Source: Austwickia chelonae (GTDB lineage Bacteria; Actinomycetota; Actinomycetes; Actinomycetales; Dermatophilaceae). Taken from it: DNA of 64,000 nucleotides. The DNA is taken from NCBI RefSeq assembly GCF_003391095.1, contig NZ_CP031447.1, positions 2,852,001-2,916,000 on the forward strand, in the 5' to 3' direction. Below the pieces are notes generated by a model. That model was not told the DNA's origin, made no database searches, and saw nothing but the letters and a program-made list of their open reading frames with translations. Positions 63,386-64,000 of the stretch are shown piece after piece. How positions within the stretch are numbered: the first letter of the stretch is position 1; the number at the start of each line of letters is the position of its first letter. The position numbers and the translations under genes were made by a program.

Positions 63386-64000
63386 GCGCCCAGGCGCGGG
63401 ACACGGACGTCGGCCAGAGCCTCGGCGAGCATGGCGTCGTTGTTACGTTGCCCGCCGGTGACCACGATCGCCAACGGGCGACCCTTGCCATCGACCGCGT
63501 GGTGGATCTTGCTGGTCAACCCGCCACGCGATCGACCAATGCCGTGACCTGCAGGTTCACACTCCTCCAGTGGCAGATTCTTGTAATTCGAGGATGCCCC
63601 CTGTGTCCTGCTCAGGACGCGTGGTGTTCGTCGCGTGCTGATGGGCACGCGTGATCGTGGCATCCACCGACACCCGCCAATCGAGACCGCCTTCGGCGTC
63701 GATCTGCCTCAAGATCTGGGCCAGGACCCGATCCCACGTCCCGTCACCGGCGTACCGCCGGTGACGTTTCCACACCGTCTGTCACGGCCCGAACCACTCA
63801 GGCAGATCACGCCAAGGAATCCCCATCCGATACCGATACACGATCCCCTCGACCACCCGACGGTTCTCACCGAACGGGCGCCCACGCCGACCCACATTCG
63901 AAGGCAACAGAGGCTCAACCCGCGCCCACTCCTCATCACTAAACACCTGACACCGAGACTCCGAAACCGCCACCGCCCCAGACTGCCGCACACCTGACCC
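63386..64000 (-). mobile_element. IS5-like element, right fragment with degenerate transposase
   Basis: The minus strand carries an IS5-family transposase beginning at a GTG at 63991 (RQSGAVAVSESRCQ). The frame has a TGA after PEWFGP where related proteins have Trp, then continues QTVWKRHRRYAGDGTWDRVL and DWRVSVDATITRAHQH. A frame change near a five-G run (about 63597-63601) leads to NLPLEECEPAGHGIGRSRGGL and LADVRVPR, where it is cut off at the aminotransferase junction. The outer end runs past the window. It is inactive as it stands. Confidence 0.82.

Overview
The window is GC-rich (locally AT-rich only in a few islands) with strong codon bias, GTG/TTG starts, Tat/Sec lipoproteins, mycosin and WXG100-type proteins. 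This indicates an actinobacterium, probably a facultative anaerobe of the Micrococcales or Propionibacteriales type. I cannot name the genus from sequence alone.

Layout. 1-2.5 kb: an AT-richer type VII secretion (T7SS) cargo module on the minus strand: a frameshifted WXG-like protein, a long effector with an N-terminal helical targeting region and a C-terminal cysteine amidase-like domain, and two tandem paralogous membrane proteins (candidate immunity genes). 2.5-3.6 kb: an O-methyltransferase. 3.8-13.4 kb: a complete ammonifying nitrite-reduction region: a NarXL-like two-component system, nrfH-nrfA, then a System II cytochrome c maturation operon (TPR protein, CcdA, ResB, CcsA, thioredoxin-like ResA). 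13.4-20.5 kb: housekeeping and accessory genes (DUF1963 protein, amino-acid permease, a shortened polysaccharide deacetylase, UDP-glucose dehydrogenase). 19.8-24.6 kb: a SufR-like cysteine-containing regulator, a 31-residue ORF, a membrane protein and a three-module copper nitrite reductase. The cell therefore appears able to take nitrite both to ammonium (NrfA) and to NO (NirK).

24.6-34.5 kb: S9 peptidase, SelO, ArsC-family protein, fumarase, RpiB, a drug-type ABC exporter, an ABC-F remnant and a secreted hydrolase. 34.6-38.5 kb: T7SS genes (mycosin, WXG-like protein, a frameshifted PPE-like Gly/Pro-rich protein). 38.6-41.7 kb: molybdate uptake modABC with an HTH-Mop regulator. 41.9-45.5 kb: a biotin-dependent sodium-pumping decarboxylase operon of the methylmalonyl-CoA type, followed by an MHS-family transporter. 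47-56.6 kb: lipoprotein, TetR regulator, catalase, ASCH protein, acyltransferase, secreted esterase and GMC oxidoreductase.

56.7-58.6 kb: a perfect CsoR/CstR-like operator, a small Cys-rich protein and a CoA-disulfide reductase/rhodanese fusion, probably a persulfide-stress unit. 58.6-64.0 kb: a decayed island framed by two inverted pieces of the same IS5-like element. It holds fragments of an AMP-ligase, a dipeptide epimerase-like enolase, an S9 peptidase whose frame runs into a GNAT acetyltransferase, and a truncated class V aminotransferase.
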